Source of the DNA: Peteryoungia aggregata LMG 23059
Lineage (GTDB): Bacteria; Pseudomonadota; Alphaproteobacteria; Rhizobiales; Rhizobiaceae
DNA length: 64,000 nucleotides
Reading direction: 5' to 3'
Assembly: GCF_030814435.1 (NCBI RefSeq)
Contig: NZ_JAUSUW010000004.1
Span: 62,001 to 126,000 of the forward strand
A model generated the notes under the pieces. It had not been told where the DNA came from and searched no databases. It saw only the letters and a list, made by a program, of their open reading frames with translations. This document shows, piece after piece, positions 53,247 to 63,751 of the stretch. The position numbers and the translations under genes were made by a program. Numbering within the stretch: the stretch's first letter is position 1; every line of letters begins with the position of its first letter.

Positions 53247-54803
53247 TCATTCCGCAGCCTCCCTGACTGGGGCCGGCGCGAAATCTTCCGGGAAATGCGT
53301 CAGAGCGCTCATCACCGGGTAAGGCGTGAAACCACCCAGCGCACATAGCGAGCCAAACTTCATGGTGTTGCAAAGGTCTTCCAGCAGCACCTTGTTCTTC
53401 TCCGGCTCGATGCCGCGCGCGATCTTGTCGACCGTCTCGACGCCACGGGTCGAGCCGATGCGGCAGGGCGTGCACTTGCCGCAGCTTTCGACCGCACAGA
53501 ATTCCATGGCGAAACGCGCCTGTTTCAGCATGTCGGCGGTGTCATCGAAGACCACCACACCGGCATGGCCGATCAGGCCACCGGCAGCGGTGAAGGCTTC
53601 GTAGTCGAAGATCGTGTCGAACAGCGAGGGCGGGAAATAGGCGCCGAGCGGCCCGCCGACCTGAACCGCCTTGACCGGACGCCCGGAGATCGTTCCGCCG
53701 CCGATCTCGTTGATCAGCTGGCCGAGCGGCAGGCCGAAGGCGGTTTCATAGAGGCCGCCATGCTTGAGATTGCCGGCAAGCTGGATCGGGATCGTGCCAT
53801 GCGAACGACCGACGCCGAAGTCGCGGTAGAACGCAGCACCGCGATCCATGATGACGGGGATGGAGGCGAGCGACATGACGTTGTTGACGACGGTCGGCTT
53901 GCCAAAGAGACCCCGAAGGGCCGGAAGCGGCGGCTTGGCGCGCACCACGCCGCGCTTGCCTTCGAGGCTATTGAGCAGCGAGGTTTCCTCGCCGCAGACA
54001 TAAGCGCCAGCGCCCATGCGCACTTCCATGTCGAAGGCGTAAGGCGATCCCATCACCGAGGCACCGAGGATGCCCTCGCGCCGGGCGATATCGATCGCCT
54101 CTTCCATGACGGCGATCGCATGCGGATATTCGGAGCGGGTGTAGACATAGCCCTTGGTGGCACCGACCGCGATCCCGGCAATCGCCATGCCTTCGATCAA
54201 CACGAAGGGATCGCCTTCCATGATCATCCGGTCGGCAAAGGTGCCGCTGTCGCCTTCATCGGCATTGCAGACGATGTATTTCTGGTCGGCCTTCGCGTCC
54301 GCGACCGTCTTCCATTTGATGCCGGTCGGGAAACCTGCGCCGCCACGACCGCGCAAGCCGCTGTCGGTGACCTGTTTGACGATGTCGGCCGGCGGCATGG
54401 CAATGGCATTGGCAAGACCCTTGAGGCCCTGATAGTGGCGATAGTCATCGAGCGAAAGCGGATCGGTAACGCCACAGCGGGCGAAGGTCAGCCGCGTCTG
54501 GCCCTTGAGGAAGGGAATGTCCTGGGTCAGGCCATGGCCGAGGGGGTGCTCGCCGCCATCAAGGAAGCCGGCATCGAAAAGCGACGGTACGTCGGAGGCC
54601 TTGACCGGACCATAGGCGACGCGACCGCGCTCGGTGCGGACCTCGACCAGCACTTCCAGCCACAGCATGCCGCGCGAGCCATTGCGGACGATGGTAACGT
54701 CCTGGCCGCGCGCCTTGGCTTCGCGCTCGATGGCAGCCGCCACCTTGTCGGCGCCGACGGCAAGGGCTGCCGCATCGCGGGGGACGAAGACGGTAATGCT
54801 CAT
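53247..54803 (-). CDS. fdsB: NAD-dependent formate dehydrogenase beta subunit (FMN, NAD-binding)
   Basis: 518-residue NuoF-like subunit. The N-terminal 110 residues are a thioredoxin-like domain without cluster cysteines; then the FMN/NAD-binding domain with GRGGAGFPTGIKWKTV and the C-terminal [4Fe-4S] motif SCGKCTPCRIGS. It passes electrons from FdsA to NAD. The start at 54803 overlaps the fdsG stop by four bases (ATGA). Confidence 0.95.
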   Translation of the reverse strand: MSITVFVPRDAAALAVGADKVAAAIEREAKARGQDVTIVRNGSRGMLWLEVLVEVRTERGRVAYGPVKASDVPSLFDAGFLDGGEHPLGHGLTQDIPFLKGQTRLTFARCGVTDPLSLDDYRHYQGLKGLANAIAMPPADIVKQVTDSGLRGRGGAGFPTGIKWKTVADAKADQKYIVCNADEGDSGTFADRMIMEGDPFVLIEGMAIAGIAVGATKGYVYTRSEYPHAIAVMEEAIDIARREGILGASVMGSPYAFDMEVRMGAGAYVCGEETSLLNSLEGKRGVVRAKPPLPALRGLFGKPTVVNNVMSLASIPVIMDRGAAFYRDFGVGRSHGTIPIQLAGNLKHGGLYETAFGLPLGQLINEIGGGTISGRPVKAVQVGGPLGAYFPPSLFDTIFDYEAFTAAGGLIGHAGVVVFDDTADMLKQARFAMEFCAVESCGKCTPCRIGSTRGVETVDKIARGIEPEKNKVLLEDLCNTMKFGSLCALGGFTPYPVMSALTHFPEDFAPAPVREAAE

Positions 54804-55279
54804 GAGCGCACCTCCGCCAGAATGTCGGTGAGACAGTGTTCGTCGAGCCGGGCATGCAGCTCGCCGTCGAGCATCGCAGCCGGCGCCTGGGCGCAAAGGC
54901 CGAGACAGAAGACGGGTTCGAGGGTGACGGCACCATCAGCCGTCGTCTCGTGCCAATCGATGCCGAGCTTGACCTTGATCGTCTCCGCAAGAGGCTCGCA
55001 GCCCATCGACTGGCAAGCCTCGGCGCGACAGAACTTTAGCACGTGTCGCCCGGCCGGTTGGGCGCGGAAATCGTGGTAGAAGGTGATCACACCATGCACT
55101 TCGGCGCGCGACAGGTTCAGCGCGCTGGCGATGATCTGCTTGGCGACTTCCGGGATGTAGCCGAATTCCTCCTGCACGCGGTGCAGAATCGGCAGCATCG
55201 GCCCCTCCAGATGCTGCAACTCGGCGATCACAGCCGATATGCGGGCGGAGACGTCGTCCGCAGCCACACGAATATTCAT
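54800..55279 (-). CDS. fdsG: NAD-dependent formate dehydrogenase gamma subunit (NuoE-like)
   Basis: 159-residue NuoE-like protein with a thioredoxin-like [2Fe-2S] cluster; ligands C84, C89, C125 and C129 in FCRAEACQSMGC and FCLGLCAQAP. The start at 55279 (MNIRVAADD) follows AGGAGGATTTCG. First gene of the fdsGBA-fdhD-fdsD operon; the regulator gene upstream is on the same strand. Confidence 0.94.
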   Translation of the reverse strand: MNIRVAADDVSARISAVIAELQHLEGPMLPILHRVQEEFGYIPEVAKQIIASALNLSRAEVHGVITFYHDFRAQPAGRHVLKFCRAEACQSMGCEPLAETIKVKLGIDWHETTADGAVTLEPVFCLGLCAQAPAAMLDGELHARLDEHCLTDILAEVRS

Positions 55280-55345
55280 CGAAATCCTCCTCACCTGCCG
55301 AGCTCTTGCAGGTTCGTTTATCGGAAGATGATGATGGGTCTGATG

Positions 55346-56284
55346 TCAGGAGGTCAATACGGCGCTTCCGTCGTTCGATAGAAGATTTCTATCGAAGGCA
55401 TTCGAGGCCGCCAGAAGCCGTGCCTCGTGCAACAGTCCGGAGACCAGCGGCGTGAAAGGCTCGCGGTGGGTGGCGACCAGCCCGACCAGATGTTCCGCCT
55501 CGGGCGCGGTGATCGGGATCATCCGGATCTCCTCGCCGAAGCCGAAGGACTCCGCCACATTTTTCGGCATGATCGAGGCCCATTTACCGGTGCGGATATG
55601 CGAGAAGAGCACGATCATCGAATTGGATTCGAGCGTCGGCTTCGGCGTCACCCCGGCCTCTGCCATGTGCTGGTTGATGATCCGGCGGTTCTGCATGTCG
55701 GCGGTCAGCAGACAGAGGCGCAAGTCGGCCACCTCACTCCAGGTGACGCTGTCGCGGTCGGCAAGCGGCGTGCCGACACCGGTGATCAGGTGGTAGCGCT
55801 CGGAATAGAGCGGCACGCTGGTCACGCGCCCCAGCGGCTCGTTGTCGAGATAGGTGATGCCGGCGTCGATCTCGAGATTTTCAAGCAAGCTCAAGACCTG
55901 CAGCGAGGTGCGCGACAAGACGGAAAAGGTCACGTCCGGATGCCGCGTCTGGAAGGGTTCGGTGAGCTTCTGCACCATGGCAAGCGCCGTGGGAATGACG
56001 GCAAGCCGGATATGACCCGCAAGACCGCGGCGAGCCGCCCGCATCTCCTCGCGCATGGTCCTGCTATCACCGACGATGCGCCGCGCCCATTCGAGCACCC
56101 GCTGGCCTTCCGGGGTGAGGCCGAGAAAGCGCGAGCCGCGCTGCACCAGCATCACGCCAAGCTGTTCTTCGAGTTGGCGGATGCCAGCAGACAGCGTCGG
56201 CTGTGTTACGCCGCATTCTTCCGCCGCGCGGCCAAAATGCTGCTGGCGGGCGAGCGCGATGAAGAATTCCAGCTTGTCGATCAT
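55346..56284 (-). CDS. LysR-family transcriptional regulator (formate dehydrogenase operon)
   Basis: 312-residue regulator with an N-terminal winged helix-turn-helix (FFIALARQQHFGRAAEECGVTQPTLSAGIRQLEEQLG, residues 7-43) and a C-terminal LysR effector domain (about 90-300). It is immediately upstream of fdsG on the same strand, unlike the divergent layout usual for LysR regulators, so it may be co-transcribed or have its own promoter in the 66-bp gap. The ligand may be formate; that is inference from context. Confidence 0.9.
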   Translation of the reverse strand: MIDKLEFFIALARQQHFGRAAEECGVTQPTLSAGIRQLEEQLGVMLVQRGSRFLGLTPEGQRVLEWARRIVGDSRTMREEMRAARRGLAGHIRLAVIPTALAMVQKLTEPFQTRHPDVTFSVLSRTSLQVLSLLENLEIDAGITYLDNEPLGRVTSVPLYSERYHLITGVGTPLADRDSVTWSEVADLRLCLLTADMQNRRIINQHMAEAGVTPKPTLESNSMIVLFSHIRTGKWASIMPKNVAESFGFGEEIRMIPITAPEAEHLVGLVATHREPFTPLVSGLLHEARLLAASNAFDRNLLSNDGSAVLTS

Positions 56285-56313
56285 GCTCCCGCCCTTCGGT
56301 CGTTCCGACAAAC

Positions 56314-56679
56314 TCAGGCGTCGGCGAGAGCTTCTTCTGCTTCGCGCATCACGGGCGTCGGACCACAATACATCTTGTAGAGCACGGAAATCAGTTCGGC
56401 GAGTTGCGGATCGGCGATCCGATAATAGATCTGCCTGCCTTCACGGCGGGTTTGCACGACCTTGTCGCTTCTGAGCCGCGCCAGTTGCTGCGAAACCACC
56501 GCCTGCTGGATGCCGAGAAACTGCTCGATCTCGGTCACCGTCTTTTCGCCCTGACAGAGAATGCAGAGCATCAGAAGGCGGGTCTCGTGTGACAGGGCTT
56601 TCAACAAACCGCTAGCGGCGCGCGCTTTCGAAAGGAAATCCTCGAGAGCTTCTGGCGTGAGTGGCGGCGTTTCGTTCAT
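56314..56679 (-). CDS. ArsR-family winged-helix repressor, BigR/SqrR-like
   Basis: 121-residue dimeric winged-helix regulator. Its sequence follows the BigR/SqrR/YgaV pattern of persulfide-sensing ArsR proteins: LLKALSHETRLLMLCILCQGE, GIQQAVVSQQLARLRS and YKMYC, with cysteines at C39 (aligning with Cys42 of BigR) and C105. An additional cysteine, C42, is close by. It probably senses reactive sulphur species or redox state through a C39-C105 disulfide or polysulfide bridge. No sulphide dioxygenase or quinone reductase gene is next to it; it stands between lactate dehydrogenase and the formate dehydrogenase regulator on one strand. Confidence 0.82.
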   Translation of the reverse strand: MNETPPLTPEALEDFLSKARAASGLLKALSHETRLLMLCILCQGEKTVTEIEQFLGIQQAVVSQQLARLRSDKVVQTRREGRQIYYRIADPQLAELISVLYKMYCGPTPVMREAEEALADA

Positions 56680-56764
56680 GACGAGGTCCAGACATGAAGG
56701 GTTGTGTTCACTAACGGCAACGGGAACCCTGTTGCGCAATCTTCTAGCATATAGGCTGCGCTAC

Positions 56765-57793
<1,029 letters not shown>

Positions 57794-57866
57794 TCAGAAC
57801 TGCATGGCGCCCGCCGATCGCCTCTGATTTAATACTTCAAACTAAAATGAGATGGCACGAGGGAAC

Positions 57867-58793
57867 ATGAGACGGCTGCCGGCCTTGTCCGCGATGAAGG
57901 TGTTTGAGGTGGTCGGCCAGACTCGCAGCTTCACGCGTGCCGCGGAATTGCTGAACCTGACCCAGAGTGCTGTTAGCCGCCAGGTGCGCAATCTGGAGGA
58001 ACAGCTGGGCGAAACCCTCGTCATCCGCAGGCATCATCACCTGGAACTGACGCCGTCTGGCGCCGAACTGCTGGCCTCGCTGCAGCACGCCTTCCACACG
58101 GTCGAGATGACCGTTCGCAACATCCGCGAGAAGAGTAATCTCCGCCGTCTCCGGATCAACGTGCCACCGACCTTTGCCAAGCGCTGGCTGATGCCGCGGC
58201 TGATGAGCCTCAGGGCCTTCCTGCCCGATGTCGATCTCAGCATCACCACCGATCTCGAGGACAATCTTTCCGAACGCGGCATGCTCGATTGCGCCATCCG
58301 CTTCGGCGACGGGGAGTGGCCGAGCTTGCGCTCGGAACGTCTCTTCACCGAACGCCATATCGCCGTCTGCGCTCCTCATCTCATCGAGAGCTTGCAGAAC
58401 GACGAGGCGATCGACCTCTCCCGCTTCACCTTCCTGCATGTGCTGGCTTCTGCAGACCAGCGGTATCTCACCTGGCAACGCTGGCTGGATGCAGCGGGCC
58501 TCGCCGAAACAGATACGCAAGGCGGGCTGGAATTCGACCTGCTTGATCTCGTCATCGAAGCTGCCTGCAACGGGCTCGGGGTCGCGGTGGCCGACAGGTC
58601 GATGGTCGCACCCCTGATGCAAACGGGCGCGCTCACCCAGGTGCTGGATGTCGAGGTGGAGGGCCACGAATCCTACTGGCTGGTGACACGCACCGACCGG
58701 GCGCTGTCGCCGCATGTCGAGGCGCTCAGGCGCTGGCTGAGCCGCGAACTCAGCGAAGGCTCGCTTCCACCACTGAAGCAGATCAGCGCCTGA
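57867..58793 (+). CDS. LysR-family transcriptional regulator (GcvA-like)
   Basis: 308-residue regulator beginning MRRLPALSAMKVFE, with a LysR helix-turn-helix (FTRAAELLNLTQSAVSRQVRNLEEQLGE, residues 22-50). The effector domain (about 90-295) resembles GcvA/AmpR-type regulators. It is upstream of and co-directional with an aldehyde dehydrogenase, an enolase-superfamily dehydratase and a GMC oxidoreductase, and is likely their activator. The start at 57867 follows GAGGGAAC; an ATG at 57852 is in frame. Confidence 0.88.
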   Translation: MRRLPALSAMKVFEVVGQTRSFTRAAELLNLTQSAVSRQVRNLEEQLGETLVIRRHHHLELTPSGAELLASLQHAFHTVEMTVRNIREKSNLRRLRINVPPTFAKRWLMPRLMSLRAFLPDVDLSITTDLEDNLSERGMLDCAIRFGDGEWPSLRSERLFTERHIAVCAPHLIESLQNDEAIDLSRFTFLHVLASADQRYLTWQRWLDAAGLAETDTQGGLEFDLLDLVIEAACNGLGVAVADRSMVAPLMQTGALTQVLDVEVEGHESYWLVTRTDRALSPHVEALRRWLSRELSEGSLPPLKQISA

Positions 58794-58894
58794 AACATTC
58801 CTTTTTGGAATGCTCAACCCGACAATAAGTCGCTTGCGAAGCAGAAGGCTCGACTTCCTACTTGGCGCGACTGTCCGTTGCCGGAGCGCCTGCC

Positions 58895-60319
58895 ATGACC
58901 ACCTTCCAGAACTTCATTGCCGGGTCCTTTCGCGAGACCGGTGCCCGCCAGACGATCGAGGTGAAGAACCCGGCCAAGGGCCAGGTCTTTGCATCGGTCA
59001 CGGCGGCGACGGAAGCCGATGTCATAGAGGCGGTGGACGCCGCCGCTGTTGCCCAGAAGCCCTGGGGTCGTCTGCCGGCCATCGAACGCGGCAATGCCCT
59101 GCGCAGGCTCGCGGATGCCGTCGAGCGTCATCAGCAGAAGATCGGCGCAGCACTGGCGCAGGAATCCGGCAAGAGCCTCGAGGATGCCGTGGCCGAAACA
59201 GGTTATGGCGTCGAGCTGATGCGCTACCACGCCGAATGGGCGCGCCGCGTCGAGGGCGAGGTGATCGAGAGTGACACGCCCGATGAAACGCTGATGCTGA
59301 AGCGCGCCCCGATCGGCGTCATCGCCTGCCTGATCCCCTTCAACTTCCCTGTTTACACGCTGGTGCGCAAGATCGCGCCGGCTCTGATCACCGGCAACGC
59401 GGTGGTCGTCAGGCCCAGCAACAACACGCCGACCTCGGCCTTCGTCTTCGCCGAAGCGATCAGGGAAGCCGACATTCCCGCAGGCCTCGTCAGCATCATG
59501 GCCATGAGCCACGAGGTGGCCCAGGTCATGTCGACCCGCCGCGAGGTCGGCATGATCACCCTGACCGGCAGCGTCGCCGCCGGCCAGACGGTTCTGGAAT
59601 ACTGCAAGGCCAATATCGCCAAGCCCTCGCTCGAACTCGGCGGCAAGACGCCTGTGATCGTCGAGCCGGATGCCGATCTCGATGTGGTGACGAGGAGCGT
59701 GCTCGCGGCAAAGACCGCCCATTGCGGCCAGGTCTGCACCTCCGTCGAGCGGCTTTACGTGCATGCCTCTGTGCATGGCACGCTTCTCGCCAAGTTGAAG
59801 GATGCCTTCGAACGTCGCCATTATGGCGATCGCGCCGAGGATCCGGCCCGCATGGGGCCGCTCGCCAATGCGGCAGCCCGCCTCAGGGTTCATCACATGG
59901 TCGAGCGCGCCAGGGCCGACGGCGCCGTCATCGAAACGGGCGGCTTCCTGCCGCCAGGCGACGGCTACTTCTATCCGCCGACGCTGCTCTCCGATTGTCG
60001 CCAGGACATGGAGATCGTCCAGGAGGAAGTCTTCGGGCCTGTCCTCGCGGTCATCCCCTACACCGATTTCGACGCAGCATTGGACATGGCAAGCGACCAC
60101 CAGTTCGGCCTCGCCTCCGTCGTTTTCACCGAGAACTACCGCAAGGTGATGAAGGCCGCGAACGAGATCGAGGCGGGTGAGCTCTACATCAACCGCTTCC
60201 CGGCCGACCCCTACCAGGGCTACCACGCCGGCTGGAAGCGCTCCGGCCTCGGCGGTGACGACGGCAAGCACGGCATGCTGGAATTCACCCAGACCCGTCT
60301 CGTCATCCTCAAACACTGA
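58895..60319 (+). CDS. aldA: NAD-dependent aldehyde dehydrogenase (AldA lactaldehyde type)
   Basis: 474-residue aldehyde dehydrogenase. The general-base glutamate E247 (LELGGK) and catalytic cysteine C281 (CGQVC) are present, with NNTPTSAFVF and the GSVAAG NAD-binding region. The C-terminal GMLEFTQTRLVIL strongly recalls E. coli AldA, which oxidises lactaldehyde and glycolaldehyde; other aldehydes remain possible. A start at 58862 is also in frame. It is 43 bp upstream of the dehydratase gene, part of the 57.9-63.2 kb cluster. Confidence 0.88.
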   Translation: MTTFQNFIAGSFRETGARQTIEVKNPAKGQVFASVTAATEADVIEAVDAAAVAQKPWGRLPAIERGNALRRLADAVERHQQKIGAALAQESGKSLEDAVAETGYGVELMRYHAEWARRVEGEVIESDTPDETLMLKRAPIGVIACLIPFNFPVYTLVRKIAPALITGNAVVVRPSNNTPTSAFVFAEAIREADIPAGLVSIMAMSHEVAQVMSTRREVGMITLTGSVAAGQTVLEYCKANIAKPSLELGGKTPVIVEPDADLDVVTRSVLAAKTAHCGQVCTSVERLYVHASVHGTLLAKLKDAFERRHYGDRAEDPARMGPLANAAARLRVHHMVERARADGAVIETGGFLPPGDGYFYPPTLLSDCRQDMEIVQEEVFGPVLAVIPYTDFDAALDMASDHQFGLASVVFTENYRKVMKAANEIEAGELYINRFPADPYQGYHAGWKRSGLGGDDGKHGMLEFTQTRLVILKH

Positions 60320-60361
60320 TCGCCGATTAGCCGGCTCAAGAACTCTTCATCGGGGGCATCC

Positions 60362-61579
60362 ATGAAAGTCGCTTCGCTCAAGACACACATTGTCGCCACG
60401 CCCGCACCGCATATCGGAGGCATGTACTGGATCTTCGTCGAGCTGGAGACGGCCTGCGGCGTCAAGGGCGTCGGCGAGATCTATTCGACCGCCTTCCACC
60501 CCTCAGGCATCGCCGTCCTAGTCGAAGACGTCTTCACCCGCTATCTCGAAGGTCACGATCCGCACCAGATCGAGCGCTTCTGGCGCGCCGCCTATTCGAG
60601 CGGCTTCACCCAGCGGCCCGACCCGACCATGCTGGGTATCATCTCAGGCCTCGAAATCGCCTGCTGGGACATCATCGGCAAGGCGGCGGGACGGCCGGTG
60701 GCCGATCTTCTCGGCGGCCCGGTCCACGACAAACTGCGCGCCTATACCTATCTCTACCCAAAAAACGCATCGGGCGAATACGACTACAACGATCCGGATC
60801 TCGCCGCCGAAGAGGCGATCCGCATGGTCGAGGCCGGTTTCACCGGGTTGAAATTCGATCCGGCCGGCCCCTACACCAACTATTCCGGTCACCAGTTGTC
60901 GCTGGCCGTCATGGATCGCTGCGAGGAGTTTTGCCGCAAGATCCGCGATGCCATCGGCAATCGCGCTGACATCCTCTTCGGTACCCACGGCCAGATGGTA
61001 CCCTCCTCGGCAATCCGTCTTGCCAAGCGGCTCGAAAAGTACGATCCGCTCTGGTTCGAGGAGCCCGTTCCGCCCGGCCAGGAAGCGGCGATGGCCGAAG
61101 TCGCTCGCGCCACTTCGATACCCGTGTCGACGGGCGAGCGCCTGACGACGAAATACGAATTCCAGAGAGTATTGCAGCTTGGCTCTGCCTCCATCCTGCA
61201 GATGAATGTCGCTCGCGTCGGCGGCTTGCTGGAGGCGAAGAAGATCGCCGGGATGGCCGAGTCCTTTTATGCGCAGATCGCGCCGCATCTCTACAACGGC
61301 CCGGTCGGGGCTGCCGCCTCGATCCAGCTTGCGGCGACCTGCCCGAACTTCCTGATCCATGAGGCGATCATGGATTTTGGCGGTTTCCATGCCGAGGTGC
61401 TGAAGACGAAGCTAGGCTTCGACGACGGCTATCTCATCCCGTCTCGCGAGCCGGGCCTCGGCATCGAGCTGAACCACGACGTCATCGCCAGGCACACGCC
61501 CTATACCGGCGAGCGGCTGCATCTGCAAATGGCGGCGGAGCATGCCGACGTGAAGGCCTTCGCACCGGCCAAGGGCTGA
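60362..61579 (+). CDS. Enolase-superfamily (mandelate racemase/muconate lactonizing) sugar-acid dehydratase
   Basis: 405-residue enolase-superfamily protein. The N-terminal capping domain (about residues 1-130) is followed by an (alpha/beta)7-beta barrel with GLKFDPAG (catalytic lysine region), GTHGQM, WFEEPVPPG and STGERL. Such enzymes dehydrate sugar acids; the substrate cannot be read from the sequence. The metal-ligand region after the lysine reads GTHGQ instead of the usual DxN, as in several MR/MLE subgroups. It lies between the aldehyde dehydrogenase and the GMC oxidoreductase genes, with short gaps. Confidence 0.82.
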   Translation: MKVASLKTHIVATPAPHIGGMYWIFVELETACGVKGVGEIYSTAFHPSGIAVLVEDVFTRYLEGHDPHQIERFWRAAYSSGFTQRPDPTMLGIISGLEIACWDIIGKAAGRPVADLLGGPVHDKLRAYTYLYPKNASGEYDYNDPDLAAEEAIRMVEAGFTGLKFDPAGPYTNYSGHQLSLAVMDRCEEFCRKIRDAIGNRADILFGTHGQMVPSSAIRLAKRLEKYDPLWFEEPVPPGQEAAMAEVARATSIPVSTGERLTTKYEFQRVLQLGSASILQMNVARVGGLLEAKKIAGMAESFYAQIAPHLYNGPVGAAASIQLAATCPNFLIHEAIMDFGGFHAEVLKTKLGFDDGYLIPSREPGLGIELNHDVIARHTPYTGERLHLQMAAEHADVKAFAPAKG

Positions 61580-61588
61580 GGTGGCACC

Positions 61589-63208
61589 ATGATCTTCGAT
61601 TTCATCGTGGTCGGTGCTGGCTCGGCAGGCTGCATCGTGGCGAGCCGCCTGAGCGAAAGCGGGCGTTATTCCGTGTTGCTCATCGAGGCCGGAGGCGAAG
61701 ACAAGTCCTTCTGGTTCAAGATCCCCGTGGGCTACGCCAAGAGCTATTACAATCCGAAGGTCAACTGGATGTACCGCACCGAGCCCGAGCCCAATCTCGC
61801 CGGCAGGCGGATCTATGCACCGCGTGGCAAGGTGCAGGGCGGCTCCGGCTCGATCAATGCCATGGTCTTTGTGCGCGGCGCGCGTCAGGATTTCGACGAC
61901 TGGCGCGACGCGGGCAATCCCGGTTGGGGCTTCGACGACGTGCTGCCCTACTTCCGCAAGCTGGAAACCCATGCCCGTGGCGAGAGCCCCTGGCATGGCG
62001 CGAATGGCCCGATCCATGTGACCCCGATGCGTGGCGCCACGCATCCGGTCAGTGACGCCTTTCTTGATGCCTGTGACGAGCTCGGTATCCCCCTGAACGA
62101 GGATTTCAACGGCGCGACGATCGAAGGCGCCGGCGTCTACGACGTCAACACAAGGCGCGGCCAGCGCTCCCACTCAAGCGCGGAGTATCTGCGACCGGCG
62201 CTCAAGCGAGCGAACCTGACGATCGAGCGCGAGGCCCATGCGCGGCGTCTGCTGGTCGAAACCGACGGCAGGGTTTCCGGCGTCGAGGTCATGCAGCATG
62301 GCCGGGTGAGAAGCTTCAGCGCTCGCCGCGAGGTGATCCTGGCAGCTGGGGCCGTCGACACGCCCAAGCTGATGCAGCTTTCAGGCTTCGGCGATGGAGC
62401 AAACCTGTTTGCCCAGGGCATCGAAACGCGCAAACATCTGCCCGCCGTCGGGCGGAACCTTCAGGACCATCTCTGCGCCAGCTTCTACTACCGCTCGAAG
62501 AAACCGACGCTGAACGGCGATTTTGCCAGTGTCATTGGCCAGGCCCGCTTTGGCCTGATGTGGCTGTTGAAGCGCAGCGGCCCCTTTGCGATGAGCGTCA
62601 ATCAGGCCGGCGGCTTCTTCCGGGGCTCGCCGGAGGAGATCAGGCCGAACATCCAGCTCTATTTCAACCCGCTCTCCTACCGCATTCCGGACAATCCGCG
62701 AGCAGGTCTGACGCCCGAGCCCTATCCTGGCTTCCTGATCGCCTTCAATGCCTGCCGGCCGACGAGCAAGGGGACGGTGACCATCGCGTCACCCGATGCC
62801 GCAGACGCACCGCTTATTCGACCGAACTACCTGTCGACGGAGCGGGACATCGCGGAGGTCGTGCAGGGCAGCCGGTTGATGCGGCGGATTGCGGATGCCC
62901 GGGCACTGTCGGATTGGGTGGAGGAGGAAGTATCACCGTCCAAGACCGTCGACAGCGACGACAAGCTGCTCGACTATTTCCGCCTTAACAGCGGCTCCAT
63001 CTATCACCTCTGCGGCACCTGCGCGATGGGCAGCGATCCCCGCGAAACTGTGGTGGATGCCCGGCTCCGTGTGCATGGCGTGCCGGGGCTGCGGATCGTC
63101 GATGCCTCTGTCTTCCCGAACATCACGGCAGGCAACATCAACGCGCCGACGATGATGGTCGGCGAAAAGGGTGCGGCGATGATCCTGGAAGACGCTGTCT
63201 CCGCCTGA
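61589..63208 (+). CDS. GMC family FAD-dependent oxidoreductase (choline dehydrogenase-like)
   Basis: 539-residue flavoprotein of the glucose-methanol-choline oxidoreductase family. FAD motif [16 protein letters not shown] at the N-terminus; the [14 protein letters not shown] segment near residue 90 is the family signature, and the active-site His/Asn lie in [13 protein letters not shown] and NAPTMMV near the C-terminus. It oxidises an alcohol to an aldehyde, which the co-directional aldehyde dehydrogenase could then oxidise. The substrate is unknown. Ends 12 bp before a terminator-like hairpin. Confidence 0.9.
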   Translation: MIFDFIVVGAGSAGCIVASRLSESGRYSVLLIEAGGEDKSFWFKIPVGYAKSYYNPKVNWMYRTEPEPNLAGRRIYAPRGKVQGGSGSINAMVFVRGARQDFDDWRDAGNPGWGFDDVLPYFRKLETHARGESPWHGANGPIHVTPMRGATHPVSDAFLDACDELGIPLNEDFNGATIEGAGVYDVNTRRGQRSHSSAEYLRPALKRANLTIEREAHARRLLVETDGRVSGVEVMQHGRVRSFSARREVILAAGAVDTPKLMQLSGFGDGANLFAQGIETRKHLPAVGRNLQDHLCASFYYRSKKPTLNGDFASVIGQARFGLMWLLKRSGPFAMSVNQAGGFFRGSPEEIRPNIQLYFNPLSYRIPDNPRAGLTPEPYPGFLIAFNACRPTSKGTVTIASPDAADAPLIRPNYLSTERDIAEVVQGSRLMRRIADARALSDWVEEEVSPSKTVDSDDKLLDYFRLNSGSIYHLCGTCAMGSDPRETVVDARLRVHGVPGLRIVDASVFPNITAGNINAPTMMVGEKGAAMILEDAVSA

Positions 63209-63219
63209 CATCAGGGCAT

Positions 63220-63247
63220 GAAAAAGCCGGACCCGAGGGCCCGGCTT
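63220..63247 (-). terminator. Intrinsic terminator of the ATP synthase operon
   Basis: A stem of about 10 bp, AAGCCGG/CCGGCTT with an inner CCC/GGG pairing, is followed on the - strand by TTTTTCATG. It lies 28 bp past the atpC stop codon and separates it from the convergent GMC gene. Confidence 0.75.
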
Positions 63248-63274
63248 AAATTCTTGTCGATCGTCAGCAGCCGA

Positions 63275-63682
63275 TCACGCAGCCACGAGAACGCCGTTCA
63301 GGTTGGTGAGCTCAGCGAGATACTGCTCGAGCTTGGTGCGGTGCTCGTGATGCTCGACACCTTCCAGCTCCTTGCGGGCTTCGTCGATGCGCTTCGTCAG
63401 CGTATCAGGCAAAATCTCGGCCAGCGGAACGGCGGATTCGGCGAGCAGCGTGCAGCCGGTCGGCAGGACGTCGGCAAAACCACCGAAGACCACATACTTG
63501 GACACCTGACCGGAAGCGAGCTTCACGGTCACCACGCCCGGCTTGATGGTCGTCATGGTCGGCGCATGATTGGCCATGACGGTCATTTCGCCTTCCGTTG
63601 CCGGAATGACGACTTCGCTGACCTGTTCGGAGAGCAGAAGACGCTCGGGCGAAACGAGCTCAAAGTTGAAATTGTCGGCCAT
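63275..63682 (-). CDS. atpC: ATP synthase F1 epsilon subunit
   Basis: 135-residue epsilon subunit of the rotary ATP synthase, a central-stalk component that also inhibits hydrolysis. The N-terminal beta-sandwich (FELVSPERLLLSEQVSEVVIPATEGEMTVMANHAPTMTTIKPGVV) is characteristic, with a short helical C-terminus. Last gene of the atpHAGDC operon, transcribed on the - strand; atpD precedes it by 69 bp. Confidence 0.96.
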   Translation of the reverse strand: MADNFNFELVSPERLLLSEQVSEVVIPATEGEMTVMANHAPTMTTIKPGVVTVKLASGQVSKYVVFGGFADVLPTGCTLLAESAVPLAEILPDTLTKRIDEARKELEGVEHHEHRTKLEQYLAELTNLNGVLVAA

Positions 63683-63751
63683 GGTCGTTCACTTCTCTGA
63701 TGAAGGATGGAGCGGCACGCGAGGCTTCCCGCGTGCCGGCAGTCCCGATAC

